Assembly: GCA_947044405.1 (NCBI GenBank) | Contig: CAMRHE010000169.1 | Coordinates: forward strand, 3,782,501-3,846,500 | Source of the DNA: Leptodactylus fallax | Taxonomy: Eukaryota > Chordata > Amphibia > Anura > Leptodactylidae | Length of the DNA stretch: 64,000 nucleotides | Reading direction: 5' to 3' | Part shown: in pieces, positions 24,119 through 33,977 of the stretch | How positions within the stretch are numbered: the first letter of the stretch is position 1 | How the letters are laid out: every line of letters begins with the position of its first letter | Program-made: the position numbers and the translations under genes | Notes under the pieces: generated by a model | Told to the model about the DNA's origin: nothing | Databases searched by the model: none | Seen by the model: only the letters and a program-made list of their open reading frames with translations

Positions 24119-25625
24119 TCAGGGATCAGTCTCCAGCCGGGGCCTCCGAGTGGTCACCACCGCGGAGGATGCATGACGTCGTCTGGGCTCCAATCGTTGC
24201 CAAACCGGTGGTGGGGGAGGGGGTGGAGAGAATAGCTCCCAGTCTGTTAAATCCGGCAGGGGAACATCCAATAGGTCACAGAAGAGAGGCAAATCCGCAA
24301 AGGAGCGAAGCGTAGCGGAGCGACCATCCCTACGAGCAATGAGAGCAAACGGAAATCCCCACCGGTAAGGAATTTGGTGCTCCTGAAGAATCTGGAGGAG
24401 GGGTCGGAGATGGCGGCGTTTCTGGAGGGTGATTAGCGACAGATCCTGATAGAATTGTAGTGGAGCTCCCTGAAACTCGAAGTCTTTGAGTTTGCGCACT
24501 TTGCTCATTATAGCCTCTTTAAGGGTGAAGTCGTGGAGGCAGCAGATGACATCACGGGGTGTGGCGGAAGATCCTCTGGGTCGAAGGGCTCGATGTGCCC
24601 TATCAAACTTAATTTTGTGGGACGGGGGCTCCTGCAGTATAGTGTTGAAGACAGCCTCCAGCAGAACAGGCAGATCCTCAGATTGGTCAGCCTCTGGGAG
24701 TCCCTTGATGCGTATATTGTTGCGCCGGCCCCTGTTGTCAAGATCCTCCAAGTGGCGTTGCATGTCCCGTATAGATGAACCCTGTTCAGTGGTAGTATCA
24801 TGCAGTGAGGCAACATAGTCCCTGGTAGTGTCATGGTCATTCTCCAGCGTGTCCATTCGGTTAGCAATGGAGTGTAAATCAGTGCGGAGGGTAGCAATTT
24901 CAGATCGGAAGGATGCTGTGATTTCCGCAACCATACTTTTAAGGTCTTGTTTAGTAGTAAGTTGAGGAAGAAGGTCCGCCATGGATGATGGTGCTGAAGA
25001 TGGGCCTGGAATGCAGCTCTGGGGGTACAGGACTGGAGGGGGGGAGCCATAATCCTTGGGAGTGTGGGGCGGAGGAGCCCCTACGCCAGCGCCTTCCACC
25101 GCGCCATCCCCCCCTGAGCTATGGAGGGGAGGGGCGATGGGGGAAGATAGTAGATGGGGGGCCACAGAGACCAGCTCTGTGGCCACAGGCTGCAACTCAT
25201 CAGCGGTGTAGGAGGGAGCAGAGCCACTGACCTCAGAACTCCTTGAGAAGCTGGAAACATCCGGGGTCCTCTCATGCCGCTCTGCCAGGAGTGCTGGTGA
25301 AGCAGAATGTAGTTGCTGGGACATCCCAGGGTGAGGAGACTGTGGGAGTACTCGTGCTGGGGAAACTCTGGGTTGCCCAGGCGCCGACAGGGATCTCTGT
25401 TGAAGCGGCGCTCCGCTGGCTGACAGGGGGAGCGCGGGAGGAGAGAAGCTGCGCTGCGACCCCTGTGCCTGGAGAGCGGAGGAAATCCAAGATGGCCGCC
25501 CCGCAGCAGCCTGGCCCGGTAGAGAAGGCCGCTGGGCCAGAAAGGCGTCCAGGGTGGCCCCCCCCAGACCTCTCCACGGGCGCTGGGGTGCCCGGGGCCA
25601 CCTTCCTCGGTAAGCGCTTGCCCAT
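24119..25625 (-). CDS. L1 ORF1 RNA-binding protein, probable N-terminal frameshift
   Basis: ORF1p coats L1 RNA and acts as a nucleic-acid chaperone. A long frame is open from 25735 to 24119, but its ATG lies inside the target duplication, outside the element. The likely start is 25625 (MGKRLPRK), because the other L1 at 53329 starts MGKKLPVK. It reaches the main frame through a shift near the G/C run at about 25557-25564. After a proline/serine-rich N-terminal part come a coiled coil (about 24980-24740, from MADLLPQL to HLEDLDNRG), an RRM-like domain opening with RRNNIRIKGLPE, and a C-terminal domain with ITLQKRRHLRPLL and WGFPFALI. A run of seven prolines precedes the C-terminus. Confidence 0.85.
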
Positions 25626-25748
25626 ACTGCGCCTGCTGAGGGGTCCACGGGTCTCAGTAGCGAGCGGAGGAGCGGAGAAGGACCTGCGCGCGTGCTACTC
25701 CATGCGCGTCCAGGCCAGGCCCCCCTGCTTCCCATTTCTGGGGTAACA

Positions 25749-25961
25749 GGGGCCTCTTGGGGGCAAACAAAAAAAAGGCAGATTATAAAAAAAAAAAAAA
25801 AAATTTTTATAAAAAGGGGTTTTTTAATTTGGGGGGGGTTGGCCCTTTTTCTTAGGGCTCCGCTTTTTTTTTTTTATTGTTGGTGGGGGGGGGGTGGGGG
25901 CGCCTTCTTTTTTTCCCCCCCCCCCGGGGGGGGGGGGGGGGGGGGCGGGGGGGGGGGGGGT

Positions 25962-26048
<87 letters not shown>

Positions 26049-26179
26049 GTTGGGTTGTGTTTTTGGGTTTGGTTTTGTGGGGGGTGGGGGGTGGGTGTGG
26101 AGGGGTATTTTCCTGCTGGTGCGCGGGCGCTCTTTGTTTTTTTTTTTGGGGGGTTTGGGGGGGGGGGGGGGGGGGGGGT

Positions 26180-26221
<42 letters not shown>

Positions 26222-26239
26222 TCACCCACTCTACTATAT
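25749..26239. repeat. Anomalous G-homopolymer and low-complexity tract
   Basis: Long A, T, C and G runs culminate in 86 consecutive G (25962-26047) and another 41 G (26180-26220). It occupies the place where copy 1 of the composite hAT has a GC-rich minisatellite. The texture is unlike the rest of the window and suggests a poorly resolved consensus rather than true genomic sequence. Open frames here are poly-glycine or poly-proline artefacts. Confidence 0.85.
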
Positions 26240-26460
26240 GAAGGACCAGTGAAGGGCCACTGTATGGGCATACAGTGGCCCCTTCACTATTCCCCCCATA
26301 CAGTGGCCCCTTCACTATTCCCCCCATTACATTGGTCCCTTCACTATCCCCCCCCCATACAGCGGTTCCTTCACTGGTCCCCTATACAGTATGGGGACCA
26401 TTGATGGGGCCATTATATTGTGGGGGTGGGCAGTGATGGAGGCCAATAGCCTGGGGGACA

Positions 26461-26831
26461 TTAAAGGGGTTGTGCAGGATAACATTTTTTTTTTTTTTAA
26501 ATTACAGTGAAAAAAAAACAAAAAACAAACTTTCTCTCCTGTTGCCAGTGTTTCCCAGTGCGGTTTGGTCCTGTAGCTGTGTTGTTTTCTTCCAGTGGAA
26601 GTTCCCTCTGCACGTGACTACCTGTGATGTCACGTAACCACTGAAGCCAATCAGTGGCCTAAGGGAAGGGACCTGGGACGTCACAGCCAGTGAGGACTTC
26701 TGGCAAAAGAAAACAGCGGAGCTGCAGGATTGGGGACAGGTGAGTATGTTTTTTTTTTTGTTTGTTTTTTTTTGGGGGGGGTAGGGGCAGTTTAAGTAAA
26801 AGTAAAAAATTATGCTGGATAACCTCTTTAA
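26461..26831. mobile_element. T2-like MITE inside composite hAT copy 2
   Basis: TTAA-bounded, with ends TTAAAGGGGTTGTGCAGG and CTGGATAACCTCTTTAA. It is the inverted counterpart of 14251-14600. Confidence 0.78.
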
Positions 26832-27665
26832 AGTGTGGCACTTTATGGGGGTTTATTAACGGTGTTGTCCAGGCATAATTTGTTATGGTTTATCCTCAGG
26901 ATAGGCCATAAATACCTGATCTGTAGGGGGCCGACCTCGGACCAATCAGCTGTACGGAGCCACTTCTGGCCCCTGTCCTGTACACAATATGGTGCCAGAA
27001 GCAGAAAGCTCTGTCCACTGTATTTAAAAAAAAGCATACTCACCTGTCCCCAGCACCCCGTTGTCCCCTGCCTGTGTATGTTCAGTCTCATGGCGGTGCC
27101 TCATTTTTGGAAATCCTGGACTTAATTGGTATCAGCGGTCACATGAGGTGCAGGACTCCCAGCAAGGAGGTGCCGGCACGAGACTGAATGGACACTGGCA
27201 GTGGACCACGGAGCACCAGGGACAGGTGAGTATGCTTTTGTATTTATTTACTTTTTATTTTACATCTTCCAACCAGCACATGGGTTGCTCCAATTCCTGG
27301 ACAACCTCTTTAAAGGATTTATCCATCTTTCTAATATTGATGGCTTGTCCTTAGGACAGGCCATCAATATTACATCTGCGGGGATACAACAGCCAGGACT
27401 TCTGCAGATCAGCTTTTCCAGGACAGAGCGGCTACAGGTAATGGTAACAATTCTAGGAGCCACACTGTTCACTTGCCATACAGGGTGTAGCTGTGGGTTT
27501 AGGTAGTGCAATGGTGCACATCGTATGGCGGGTGAGCAGCATGGCTCCCGACATGTTATTACCTTTAGCCGCCCTGTCTCGGTACCGCTGATCTGCAGGG
27601 GTCCTGACGGTGGGCCCCTAGAAACAATTCCACTGGTGGGCCATAGACATCCCAGTCCGACACTG

Positions 27666-28046
27666 GTCATACATGCTGGATGTGATTTATATGGATCCAG
27701 GATGCTGCTGAATGTACTGGGACTCTCAGGTATCAACATGGATTCAATCCTATTCTATGTCCTTCTACAAATTATGAGGGACCTTCTCTACTTTGTACTG
27801 ACAGACAGTGATGTGGAGAAGTGTGTGATAAGTGTTGGCGTATCATAGCAGCATCCTTAATTTACTATTTAAACAAGAACATTTAATATGACATTGCTTG
27901 CAGTATGGATTCCGTCAGTTCTAATGACTACATATTAAAATGTAAGCTCTCTAGACAGCATCCCTGTTTGACAGAGTGTCTAGTATTGCAATAATTGTTA
28001 CAGTGTTTCTTAGTTCTGAGTAGCAACATAAACATCTTAAGAGTTA
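27666..28046. other. Unassigned spacer
   Basis: Starts with the hAT target duplication GTCATACA. A frame with ILFYVLLQIMRDLLYF is open for about 100 codons, but most of its N-terminal part lies in the hAT element and no splice context supports it. Confidence 0.45.
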
Positions 28047-28262
28047 TGCTAGGTTCACACTAGCGTATGAGTCTCAGTATGAAACTCCATCCCCCATTCT
28101 GCTTAAAGTAGGCGGAGAGAAAAGTCCTGCAATTGGAAACTGGGCAGAAAACTGGCAGACCCCATTATAGTCTATATATAGTTTTAGTTTCCGCAGGTAA
28201 CCGTTTTTTAAGCATATAGGGTTTCCATATTTTGGGTCCCCAAGCGAAGGATGGAAACCCGA
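28047..28262. repeat. Interspersed repeat, 'GCTAGGTTCACAC' family, copy 1
   Basis: Begins GCTAGGTTCACACTAGCGT and contains CCCCATTATAGTCTATA and GGGTTTCCATATTTTGGG. Related copies are at 41068-41265 and 62405-62570. The ends form weak inverted repeats, as in a MITE. Confidence 0.7.
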
Positions 28263-28435
28263 ACGCTAGTTGAACCAAGAGTTACATTAATTTTATCTTC
28301 ATTTAGAGTCTGGTTAAAACACAGTCATTCTTTCAGTTTTTATTTTGACATTAATAAAAATGATTTTTTTAAAGAAGAGAGCGAGAAAAACTTATTTGTT
28401 CATTTTGGCACCTGCAAGATAAACATTGAGCTGTC

Positions 28436-28760
28436 TCACTAAGGCTACATTCACATGACAGTGAAAACTGGCCATGTCACGCCTGTTTTTTTTAACAGAC
28501 ATCACATGGCAGCATTCATTTCACTGTCAGTGAATGTGGGCTATTCACATGGTCATTATTTTGATGGTTCATTATCATACGCCATCAAAATATAGGTCAT
28601 GTCCTATTTTTGCCAGTTTTTTATGGTTCCTCCACACATTGAAATGTATGGAGGATTCATGAAAATGGGTGCGTCTTGCGTGCAAGATGGCCGTGAAAAA
28701 TTGCCTTTTTTTTCACAGCCATTTTGCACCTCTTTTATGTGCATCTAGCCTAAGGCTGGG
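28436..28760. repeat. MITE-like repeat with AAGGCTACATTCACA end
   Basis: Begins TAAGGCTACATTCACATGAC and ends near CATCTAGCCTAAGG, giving imperfect inverted ends. Contains GTGAATG-type internal hairpins. Confidence 0.55.
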
Positions 28761-29383
28761 TTCACAAGAGGTGAACCTGCAGCGGGCTAGTGGCTGCACA
28801 CTCTGCAGCAGCCACATAACTATAATGTACAGTAGCAGTTTAATAGATGAAATTCACAAAATCTCATGCACATGCTGCAACCTAGAGCATGAAATAACCT
28901 GTGCTGTGGGGTCAGTTACTACTGTGGAGTTTACCAGTGGCTTTCAACCAAGAAATACATGGGGGGCACTATCACTATCGGGGAAGAATGAGGATGTATT
29001 TGTACTATTGGGGGCACACAGTTGAAGCATGTGTACTATCGGGGAACTATCTGCTGCAGGAATGTTGCTCTCAGGCTCACACAGCACAGATAGTCTCCCT
29101 CACTCCATCCTAGCTATGATTTCTATCACTAATCTGCTTGTAAATGACTAAATGATTCTATTCCTAAAAATCTCTAGCTCTATTGCTTGCAATTGTAAGC
29201 TATTGAGAACTGAGTGCTCTGTATGATGTAATGAGATGAATAACATATCCTTTAATATCTCCACCATCACTGCAATGCCTCGTGTTCATGCTTACAGCAC
29301 CTTTTATACTGTATATGACATCAGCACTGTACTTTATTTATTATTTATTTTTTTATTATTATTAACTGATCTGATTTTGGCTA
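28761..29383. other. Unassigned spacer
   Basis: Contains a few degenerate GGGGGCACTAT-type repeat units around 28960-29060. No exon was recognised. Confidence 0.45.
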
Positions 29384-29592
29384 ATCCCATCCACACATTG
29401 CAGAAAAATAGCCGCAGCGGACATTTCATAAACCGTCAAATTTTTGTAAATTGCTGCATATCAATTATACCTAATGAAACCCTAACATTTTCTGTATAGG
29501 TATAATTGAAGCAGGAAGTCCACAGAGGAAAACTGCGGTTTTTGCCGCAGCACTTTTTGGCTGTGGCTCGCTACTTGGGGCCTTAGCCTAAG
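29384..29592. repeat. MITE, 'GGGGCCTTAGCCTAA' family, copy 1
   Basis: Contains CCCATCCACACATTGCAG, GGTATAATTGAAGCAG and TCCACAG, and ends GGGGCCTTAGCCTAAG. Shared with 30081-30321, 43372-43563 and (inverted) 63819-64000. Confidence 0.7.
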
Positions 29593-30080
29593 AAACAAAT
29601 ATTTTTTCAAATTAGCACACTCCATCAGACTGTGTGTTGGGTGAATACAGCACAAAAAAAAAAACCTTACATAGCACAGGTTTTTTTCTATATTAGCGCA
29701 AGCTGCAAGACTATATATGAGTAGCAACAAAAAAATAAAATAAAATGCTTAAGAAATTAATATTTTTTTCAGATTAAGACACTCCATCACACTGTGTATT
29801 GTGTGAGCAGAGCAGAAAAAAACTGTTATATAACAGATATTTTTTACAGATTAGCGCAGGCTGTGAGATTGTATATTGGGTAAACAATGCAAAAAAAGAA
29901 AAACGCTAAAATAACGGACATTTTTTTTAGATTAGCGCATGTGGAATCTGTTTTGCTGTTAGAACTAACACTAACAATCAACATGGCTATTTGGCAGAAT
30001 ACCCCTTTAAGCACTTACCCCGGAATACCCCTTTAAGTACACGCCGCAGAAAAAAAAACCACGGCATTGTACAGTCCCTG
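29593..30080. other. Tandem-like block of TTAGCGCA units and two MITE ends
   Basis: About four spaced units of TTTTTTCAGATTAGCGCA or similar, 90-110 bp apart, span 29600-29960. Then come two AATACCCCTTTAAG ends (about 29999 and 30028), which resemble the right end of T2-like MITEs without partners. Confidence 0.5.
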
Positions 30081-30321
30081 CAAAATCCCATCCACACATT
30101 GCGGAAAAATACGTGCAGCGGACATGCTGCGATTTCCAAAACCGTTGCAATTTTAGAAATCACAGCATGTCAATTATACCTATGGAAACGCCGGAGGTTT
30201 CCCTATAGGTATAATTGAAGCAGATTGTCCACAGGGGAAACCTCTGCAGACTTTCTGTGAAAAGCGCGCGGGAAGGCCCCCGCCCCCCGCTTTGGCCCGC
30301 TTCGTGGGGCCTTAGTCTTAA
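30081..30321. repeat. MITE, 'GGGGCCTTAGCCTAA' family, copy 2
   Basis: Shares CCCATCCACACATTGCGG and GGTATAATTGAAGCAG with copy 1 and ends GTGGGGCCTTAGTCTTAAG. Confidence 0.72.
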
Positions 30322-30468
30322 GCATTTTCTTTAAAGGAGTAAATTATCATCAATGTCTAATCATTTTAGCTGCCATATGTCCTATAAACCAGGTCACAAA
30401 GGTTGCAGCTTCTGATTTATAACAGGATTAAAGAATAATTGTTAGTACATTCAAAGAGTAAAACCTAT

Positions 30469-30487
30469 TCTATCTATCTATCTATCT

Positions 30488-30520
<33 letters not shown>

Positions 30521-30545
30521 TTATTTATCTATCTACCTATCTTTC
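30469..30545. repeat. (ATCT)n microsatellite
   Basis: About eighteen tetranucleotide units with a few interruptions. Confidence 0.92.
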
Positions 30546-30971
30546 TAGATAAAATAGACAATAAGTATACAGTAAACTGTCATTATGAGGGGTGGGTGTT
30601 ACAGGATAACCAGATTAAATCAGATTACGCCACACTTTGACCACTAGAGGTCGTTGAAGATCACACAGCAGGTGCAGACAGAAGGTTTTAACCACATGCA
30701 TGCTGGGCCTCCCAGCAATCATGCTATGCATTTGATGTAAAGGAGACGCATTCATTATTTGATTATCAACGCCATCTTCATGCAAATAAAACTATTTCTA
30801 AATAAACTACATTTGTATATATGTACAATGGTATGTAACCATATATTTTTGATCCCCCCCTTCAAAATCCATTTGCCTACCTCCTCCAGTGTGTAAATAT
30901 TCTCGAGAACAGACCATTATCTCCACTTCGGTAACACCGTCCGTGCTGTGCCCTCAAGCTTTGTCCTTGAA
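30546..30971. other. Spacer downstream of candidate exons
   Basis: If the minus-strand exons at 30972-31231 are real, this would be their 3' UTR and flank. No clear polyadenylation signal was fixed. Confidence 0.35.
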
Positions 30972-31061
30972 TTAAGTGCTTTCCATTGTTCTACATTGCC
31001 ATTCATGAGTTCCATGCCACAGGACCAGCAAAACGAAGGCTGAGGCAACCAAGGTGAACAT
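30972..31061 (-). CDS. Candidate terminal exon of an unidentified membrane protein
   Basis: On the minus strand a good acceptor (TTACACTCATTCAG) is followed by 29 codons and a TAA. They encode the hydrophobic segment MFTLVASAFVLLVLW followed by a short hydrophilic tail with one Cys. It joins in frame, across a 91-bp intron, to the exon at 31153-31231, which continues the hydrophobic character. I do not recognise the protein. The frame choice rests on hydrophobicity and on the stop being reached cleanly; a second frame is also open across the junction but is less protein-like. Confidence 0.4.
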   Translation of the reverse strand: MFTLVASAFVLLVLWHGTHEWQCRTMEST

Positions 31062-31152
31062 CTGAATGAGTGTAAAATAATAACATGGAAACCACATATA
31101 TATTGTGCTACTGAAGACCACTGAGATCCTTAGAGGATGACAATCCACTCAC

Positions 31153-31231
31153 GTTTATCCCTATCATTGTCTGCATCAGCAGCAGAGACAATCCAATGAG
31201 CAGCTGAGCCACAGATTGTCCCTGTTCTGTA
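31153..31231 (-). CDS. Candidate internal exon of the same unidentified gene
   Basis: A 79-bp segment on the minus strand lies between acceptor CACTGTTTCAG and donor GTGAGTGG. In the frame that joins to 30972-31061 it encodes TEQGQSVAQLLIGLSLLL and then MQTMIGIN, a transmembrane-like stretch. No further upstream exons were found before the Tc1 relic at 31574. It could be a true gene fragment or a chance arrangement. Confidence 0.4.
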
Positions 31232-31499
31232 CTGAAACAGTGAAAAACACACTGGTGATGAATGGGTTATTAATGTGTTCCTATATACTAGGCCAAGAGT
31301 CAGCATTTTGTGATGGAAGAGAATAAAGAGCAGAACAGGAACCGTCTTGTAGCCAGAGTCGAGAAGCTCCCTCTGCTGACAACTGTATATTGCACAATGA
31401 GATAGCCATATGACATAGCCAAATAAATGAATGAAAAATAAACATGAGTGTTTCTAGTAAGACAATGTGGTATGTAAGAGGTTACTTTTAGAATTTTTG

Positions 31500-31500
<1 letters not shown>

Positions 31501-31534
<34 letters not shown>
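31501..31534. repeat. (TA)n microsatellite
   Basis: Seventeen TA units, followed by the palindromic TACTGTATATACAGTA. Confidence 0.92.
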
Positions 31535-31535
<1 letters not shown>

Positions 31536-31847
31536 TGTATATACAGTATATTTATATATCTGTGTGTAGAGAGAGTACTGCATAAAAGTTTTAGACATGG
31601 AAAAATGCTGCAAAGTAAGAATGCTTTCAAAAATAGAAGTGTTAATAGTTTATTTTTGTCAATTAACAAAAATAATCGAATAAAGGAAAGAGAAATCTAA
31701 ATCAACATCATTGAGTCTGTCTGGGTTCACATGAAAGATTTGGGCAAGTTTACATCCACAGGAGATTCCATGGTTAGTTTGCCAACATGTTTGGAACAAC
31801 CTCCCTGGCAAGTTTTTTTCAAAAACTGCATGCAAGTATACCTAGAA

Positions 31848-33367
31848 CAGGGGTAGGCAACCTTTTTTGTTCGGCGTGCCAATTTTAATTAAAAAATCAA
31901 AGATGAGGTACTCGGAGTGCCGGTCAATAATTGTAAGTCTGACAACCCCTAAACTAAAGTCATATACCACAAACCATTACACAGAAGTGCTGCCACCAGA
32001 TGCTTCAGGACACATGTGTTTACTACTATTTCCTGGGACGCTCCTGTATTTTCTGATTAGAAGCAATGAAAGTACATGTGCATCCCCCAATTAGTGGTAA
32101 ATGTATGTGTCCAGGAGCACCGTATGGCAGCATCCTCAGGGTGGTAACACATTATGTATCTGGATGCAGATATAGTCTTAGGCCACTGGAACTTTTACTT
32201 GAAACTGCGTTCACATGGTGCTTTTTTGCAGAAAAAAAAACATGCCTGTGTTTTCCGTGCAAAAACACATCCTTAATGCAGAAAACACACCGTTATACAG
32301 AATAATGTCCCATAGTGGCCCCTGCACAAGGTATTATATCCCATAACAGCCTCTGCACACGGTATTATGTCACATAGTGACCCCTGCACACGGTATTATG
32401 TCACATAGTGACCCCTGCACACGGTATTATGTCACATAGTGACCCCAGCACACGGTATTATGTAACATAGTGACCCCAGCACACGGTATTATGTCATATA
32501 GTGGCCCCAGAACGTATTAGGTCCCATAGCGGTCCCTGCACACAGTATTAGGTCCCATAGTGGCCCCAGCACACGGTATTATGTCCCATAGCGGTCTCCG
32601 CACATGGTATTATGTCCTATAGTGGTCCCCGCACACAGTATTAGGTCCCATAGCGATACCCACACACGGTATTAGGTCTCATAGCGGTCCCTGCACACGG
32701 TATTATGTCCCATAGCGGTCCCTGCACACGGTATTAGGTCCCATAGCGGTCCCCGCACACGGTATTAGGTCCCATAGTGGTCCCTGCACACGGTATTAGG
32801 TCCCACAGTGGTCCCTGCACATGCTACTAGGTCCCATAGCGGTCCCTGCACACGGTATTAGGTCCCATAGCGGCCCCAGCGCACGGTATTAGGTCCCAGA
32901 CCCCCGAGTATAATAAGTGCAGGACCAAGAGAGGTGACAAACATAAAAAACCAATGTACTCACCTTTTCCTGTGCTCCGCAGCCGCTCTGTTCTCTTCGG
33001 CGCTTCTGCCTGTCGTCAGCGACCGCTGATTGGGTCTTTGGGGTCATGTCGCATCATTATGCGTAATGACACCAGACGTGACCCCTGAGGCCCTGTCAGC
33101 TGTCAGAAGCGTCTGCAGATCGCACAGCCACCGCATAGCGCAGGTAACAAGGTGAGTATCATTGTTTTTTATGTTTCATCACTTCTCCTAAGTCTCCGCT
33201 TATTATACTCGGGGGTCTGAAGAAACCCCACAGTATAATAATAGCAGTGTCGTTTCGGCCATGTTTGGTCCTATCGAAGCTGCTGGGTGAGGACTCAGGC
33301 TGCCGTGCCAGGGAAATAAGCCTCGCGTGACACACTTGGCACGTGTGCCGGGGGTTGCCGACCCCTG
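31848..33367. mobile_element. Non-autonomous hAT element with perfect 8-bp duplication
   Basis: Ends CAGGGGTAGGCAACC and GGTTGCCGACCCCTG are inverted repeats with one mismatch. ACCTAGAA occurs immediately outside on both sides (31840-31847 and 33368-33375). No transposase is encoded. A 31-bp-unit minisatellite fills much of the left half. It sits inside the C-terminal coding part of a Tc1 relic. Confidence 0.92.
32305..32893. repeat. 31-bp minisatellite, about 19 copies
   Basis: Units such as GCACACGGTATTATGTCACA followed by TAGTGACCCCT, with a 31-bp period. Later units read TTAGGTCCCATAGCGGTCCC. The repeat is confined to the hAT element. Confidence 0.93.
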
Positions 33368-33494
33368 ACCTAGAAGAACTGGTGCTGTTGTTAAGGTAAA
33401 GGGAGGTCACACCAAATATTGATGTGATTTAGATTTCTCTTTTGTGCATTCACTTTGCATTCTGTTAATTGACAAAAATAAACTATTAACACTA

Positions 33495-33905
33495 TAGTTT
33501 ACACTATCCTGGGGAGCCCACTTAACCCAGTGCAGGTGGTGGGTGACAGAAGGACATTGCATCGGACATGCAGGACTTTGTGTCTGACGAACAAGTGCTA
33601 AGCATCTCTGGGAACTCCTTCAAGACCATTGGAAGATCATTTCAGGTGACTACCTCTTGAAACTCATCAAGAGAATGCCAAGAGTGTGCAAAGCAGTAAT
33701 CTAAGCAAAAGGTGGCTACTTTGAAGAACCCAGAATATAAGACATATTTTCAGTTGTTTCACACTTTTTTGTTAAGAATATAATTCCGCATGTGTTAATT
33801 CATAGTTTTGATGCCTTCAGTGTGAATCTACAATTTTTATAGTCATGAAAATACAGAAAATTCTTGGAATGAGAAGGTGTGTCCAAACTTTTGGTCTGTA
33901 CTGTA
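33495..33905 (+). pseudogene. 3' end of a different Tc1 family, with transposase C-terminus
   Basis: The right terminus reads GGTGTGTCCAAACTTTTGGT followed by CTGTACTG next to TA (ends 33903). Upstream, 33600-33735 encodes a transposase C-terminus in one frame (LWELLQDHWKI, then LLKLIKRMPRVCKAVI) with one stop. Everything 5' is missing. Confidence 0.75.
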
Positions 33906-33977
33906 TATTTATAAAATGGGGATACCCCCTTAAGTAGTTATATTGCCCAGGGTCTCGTGATCTGGTAAATACTTTGC

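Larger units (their letters stand above)
19489..25725 (-). mobile_element. Nearly full-length L1 LINE (6.2 kb)
   Basis: The insertion is bounded by a perfect 14-bp duplication, TGCTTCCCATTTCT, at 19475-19488 and 25726-25739. On the minus strand it has a short GC-rich 5' region, ORF1, an inter-ORF region, ORF2 with endonuclease and reverse transcriptase, a 3' UTR with AATAAA-type signal (about 19508) and an A-rich tail next to the duplication. It carries few lesions: one probable frameshift in ORF1 and two in ORF2, all at homopolymers. This is the youngest-looking LINE in the window. Confidence 0.93.
18476..25748 (-). mobile_element. Putative solo LTR (about 1.0 kb) split by L1 insertion
   Basis: On the minus strand, 25748-25740 plus 19488-18476 read as a unit beginning TGTTACCCCAGAAATGGG and ending ACACGACTTACA, with LTR-like TG/CA ends. 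The position inside the hAT copy shows it is an insertion, because copy 1 lacks it. I could not see a matching 5-bp target duplication (left flank TGGAA, right flank GGGGC), so the boundaries and class remain uncertain. Confidence 0.45.
18401..27665 (-). mobile_element. Composite hAT-like element, copy 2, with large nested insertions
   Basis: The left end CAGGGTCAGACTGGCCCA matches the reverse complement of copy 1's right end, and the right end CCAGTCCGACACTG matches the reverse complement of copy 1's left end. The flanks ATCATACA (18393-18400) and GTCATACA (27666-27673) form an 8-bp duplication with one mismatch, as expected for hAT. The element itself is only about 2 kb. The rest is an LTR-like insertion and, within that, a full-length L1. 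Its internal MITEs (26461-26831 and 26857-27313) correspond to those of copy 1, with an internal deletion junction near 27024 that removed the region holding the solo LTR in copy 1. Confidence 0.8.
31574..33494 (+). mobile_element. Internally deleted Tc1 relic, split by a hAT element
   Basis: The left terminal repeat (about 31574-31690, with AAGTTTTAGACATGG and ATAGTTTATTTTTGTCAATT) is inverted at the right as AATTGACAAAAATAAACTAT (about 33470-33490). Between them only the end of a transposase remains: AACATCATTGAGTCTGTCTG encodes the IIESVW region holding the catalytic Glu. The hAT element at 31848-33367 separates GTATACCTAGAA from its continuation. The outer right end is missing where another Tc1 relic begins. 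Confidence 0.72.

Noticed and set aside
24119..25735. 538-aa ORF1 with start at 25735
   Set aside because: The ATG is in the target duplication outside the L1; the conserved start is at 25625.
25692..26404. Long poly-glycine and poly-proline open frames
   Set aside because: They run through G or C homopolymers and depend on the run length only.
32305..32893. Possible CRISPR-like array
   Set aside because: The 31-bp units are head-to-tail without unique spacers, inside a eukaryotic hAT element; it is a minisatellite.
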